Of a DNA stretch of 64,000 bases, positions 62,493 to 64,000 are shown one piece after another. The stretch comes from Bacteroidales bacterium UBA755 (GTDB lineage Bacteria > Bacteroidota > Bacteroidia > Bacteroidales > UBA932). Below the pieces are notes generated by a model, which was not told the origin of the DNA, did not search any database, and was given only the letters and a program-made list of their open reading frames with translations. The stretch covers positions 14,919 through 78,918 of the forward strand of contig DBKH01000002.1 in assembly GCA_002297815.1 (NCBI GenBank), read 5' to 3'. Made by a program: the position numbers and the translations under genes. Every line of letters begins with the position of its first letter. The first letter of the stretch is position 1.

Positions 62493-63404
62493 TTATGCCA
62501 GTCTGGCGAGGACATCCTCCCAGACTTGGATTCTGTTTGTCTCGTTGAGAATTTCGTGGCGCATCCCTGAGTAGAGATGTAGGTCAGTGTGGCTGTAACC
62601 TACTTGCTTCATTAGGTCAGCAGCCTTGCCGATGGCTTTGTCCGAGATGCGGCACGGATCCTCGGCTCCTGAAATGAAGTGGACAGGCAGTCCAGGATTG
62701 GCCATCTTCCAACCTTTAGGACTGTAGCAATCCTGCATCAGATCCAAAAGATTCTTGAACCCGTTGACTGTGAATGTGAATGTGCAGTAAGGGTCGTTGT
62801 GGTAGGCTTTCAAGGTGTCCTTGTCTGAGCAGACCCAAGCCGAAGGATAGCCCTCGGACTCGAACGGCTTGTTGAAGGAACCGAAAGACAGCTTCTGCAG
62901 GAGAGGTGAGCGGTAGTGTTCGCCTTTGACCATTCCGATCAAGCTTGCCAGAAACCGTCCCGCTCCGCCGGCAGGGTTATAGCTTGGGCATCCACAGACG
63001 AATAGTGCGTCGATGCTGTCATCGTAACGTTTTGTGAATGAGCGTACAGCCATTGATCCCATGCTGTGCCCGAACAGGGTATAAGGCAAAGCCGGGTAGG
63101 ATGCCTTGACCTCGTTCTGCACGGCCCTGATGTCCTCGACCAAAGCTTTCCAGCCACCTTTGTACATGTAGCCCAGATCTTCCTCGGCTAGAACTGTCTC
63201 GCCATGTCCCCGATGATCGTGGATAGCACAGATGTAGCCATGAGCGGAAAGATATTCCATGAAAGGAACATACCTCTCCTTGTGCTCACACATCCCGTGT
63301 ACAATCTGCACGATTCCCTTATGCTCGCCCACCGGCTCGCTGATCAGAATTGTCAGTTTGAGCCCGTCCGATGATGCCTCGATTCTCCGCTTCAACATAT
63401 TCAT
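62493..63404 (-). CDS. Alpha/beta hydrolase, monoacylglycerol-lipase/S33 type
   Basis: The nucleophile elbow is FGHSMGSMAVR (Ser), the oxyanion strand is IVQIVHGMCEHKERY, with IHDHRGHGE, acid FISGAEDPC and histidine SGMRHEILNE. This is the pattern of the Hydrolase_4/monoacylglycerol lipase group. There is no signal peptide, so it acts in the cytoplasm. Start is 63404 or 63398 (the two Mets of MNMLKRR). It is divergent from the FadL-like gene across a 144-base gap. Confidence 0.88.
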   Translation of the reverse strand: MNMLKRRIEASSDGLKLTILISEPVGEHKGIVQIVHGMCEHKERYVPFMEYLSAHGYICAIHDHRGHGETVLAEEDLGYMYKGGWKALVEDIRAVQNEVKASYPALPYTLFGHSMGSMAVRSFTKRYDDSIDALFVCGCPSYNPAGGAGRFLASLIGMVKGEHYRSPLLQKLSFGSFNKPFESEGYPSAWVCSDKDTLKAYHNDPYCTFTFTVNGFKNLLDLMQDCYSPKGWKMANPGLPVHFISGAEDPCRISDKAIGKAADLMKQVGYSHTDLHLYSGMRHEILNETNRIQVWEDVLARLA

Positions 63405-63478
63405 TGATTTATTTCTTTACAAGTTATATAAATTCTATTTCAGTTTTGGCTATAAATCAATTTAAAATTTTCTTTTTG

Positions 63479-63545
63479 GTCGAATTTATTTGTCATCTTG
63501 GGAAGAAGATATACATTTGTTCCAAAAATTACAATAAAATTCGAC
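63479..63545. promoter_or_regulatory. Inverted repeat framing the FadL-like gene promoter
   Basis: GTCGAATTT (63479-63487) and AAATTCGAC (63537-63545) are perfect inverted 9-mers that flank the promoter at 63489-63519 and end 3 nt before the start codon. It may be an operator or a 5' hairpin. Confidence 0.4.
63489..63519 (+). promoter_or_regulatory. Promoter of the FadL-like gene
   Basis: TTTG (63489-63492), a 19-nt spacer and TACATTTG (63512-63519) match the Bacteroidetes consensus exactly. The ATG follows at 63549. Confidence 0.7.
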
Positions 63546-63548
63546 TAA

Positions 63549-64000
63549 ATGAAAAGAGTAATTGCTATTGCAGCATGTGTTTGCGCTGCTGCGATGACCG
63601 CTCAAGCGGGTGGCTATGTGACTAACACGAATCAGAATGTGGCGTTCTTGAGAAATCCAGCCCAGAACGCTGTGATAGGGGTTCAGGGGGCATATTTCAA
63701 CCCTGCCGGAATCGGCTTTATGGACGACGGATGGCATCTTGCGTTTGATGTCCAGACTGCTTTGCAGAGACGTTATACGACATCCACCTATGAACCTCTG
63801 AAATATGGGGTTGACAATGAGGGGAGAGGCTACAAGAAGTACACGGGCAAGTCTTTCGTCCCTGCGTTGCCTCACTTGAGTCTGGCCTTCAAGCACGACA
63901 ACCTGTTCGCTTCATTCCATTTCGGAGTCGTTTCGGGAGGAGGAAAGGCGAAGTACGACCAAGGACTCGGCTCGTTTGAGGCTCCGGTCGCGATGATCCC
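63549..64000 (+). CDS. FadL/OmpP1-family outer-membrane transporter (3' truncated)
   Basis: The first 150 codons are visible; the gene runs off the window. A signal peptide (MKRVIAIAACVCAAAMTAQA) is followed by GGYVTNTNQNVAFLRNPAQN and a conserved AYFNPAGIGFMDDGWHLAFD, the N-terminal hatch motif of FadL/OmpP1 porins (NPAG). Members import hydrophobic compounds such as fatty acids. The following sequence (HLSLAFKHDNLFASFHFG) shows the alternating pattern of barrel strands. Confidence 0.85.
   Translation, partial: MKRVIAIAACVCAAAMTAQAGGYVTNTNQNVAFLRNPAQNAVIGVQGAYFNPAGIGFMDDGWHLAFDVQTALQRRYTTSTYEPLKYGVDNEGRGYKKYTGKSFVPALPHLSLAFKHDNLFASFHFGVVSGGGKAKYDQGLGSFEAPVAMI

Noticed and set aside
1..64000. 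CRISPR arrays, insertion sequences, integrases, tRNA or rRNA genes
   Set aside because: I looked through the gaps between genes and found no regularly spaced repeats, no transposase or integrase frames and no cloverleaf-like or rRNA-like sequence.

Overview
The window looks like chromosome of an anaerobic or gut-type Bacteroidales bacterium. The evidence is a SusC/SusD pair, DUF4271, DUF4293 and DUF2723-type membrane proteins, GldH, a PSP1/RicT protein next to holB, a PG0541-like protein behind an RND pump, and the Bacteroidetes promoter consensus (TTTG, then TAnnTTTG) in front of many genes. Base composition is near-balanced and gene density is very high. I see no tRNA or rRNA gene, no insertion sequence, no CRISPR array and no prophage.

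Layout. Positions 1-14058 hold a glycan-utilisation locus for N-acetylglucosamine-containing sugars: SusC (cut by the window edge), SusD, a PKD-like surface lipoprotein, then an unusual trio (a DUF4369-like lipoprotein, a large membrane protein with a helical C-terminal half, and a beta-propeller lipoprotein carrying a CxxCH haem-binding motif), then a GH18 lipoprotein, NagA, a GH3 hexosaminidase and a convergent AraC regulator. Positions 14240-22432 hold a uracil-DNA-glycosylase-like protein, a carboxyltransferase of the OadA/PycB type whose biotinyl-like domain lacks the usual lysine, a SPOR lipoprotein, an M28-like protein fused to a TonB C-terminal domain with most zinc ligands lost, leuS and a YitT-type membrane protein. 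Positions 22544-29119 hold two membrane-anchored regulators (AraC type and LytTR type) around a minus-strand fatty-acid cluster fabH-fabK-fabF-fabZ-pseudouridine synthase. Positions 29130-36074 hold a nucleoside phosphorylase, DUF4293, the minus-strand operon SUI1-DUF4271-hemD-rnpA-yidD, and a giant DUF2723 membrane protein. Positions 36190-43801 hold a split ThrE-type exporter with a LysR regulator, small membrane proteins, an RNA methyltransferase, pgk, lgt and a HAD phosphatase. Positions 43972-50636 are a TetR-controlled RND efflux operon ending in a PII-like protein. Positions 50717-56961 are a run of housekeeping genes (trxA, a barrel protein, LOG, polyprenyl synthase, holB, ricT-like, gldH, trmB). 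Positions 57193-64000 hold a U32 protein, malQ, purT, an alpha/beta hydrolase and the start of a FadL-like porin.

The most unusual signals are not genes. (1) The hexamer GAATAT/ATATTC is scattered over the whole window at roughly four times the expected density and appears to override codon preference. (2) A REP-like palindromic repeat family has been absorbed in frame into two proteins, the glycosylase-like protein and the linker of MalQ, and also occurs between trmB and the U32 gene. (3) A 27-bp perfect inverted repeat lies before purT. (4) Four genes have a promoter -7 box only 6-7 nt before the start codon, which suggests leaderless mRNAs. All functional names come from recognising motifs and family architecture by eye; no database search was possible.
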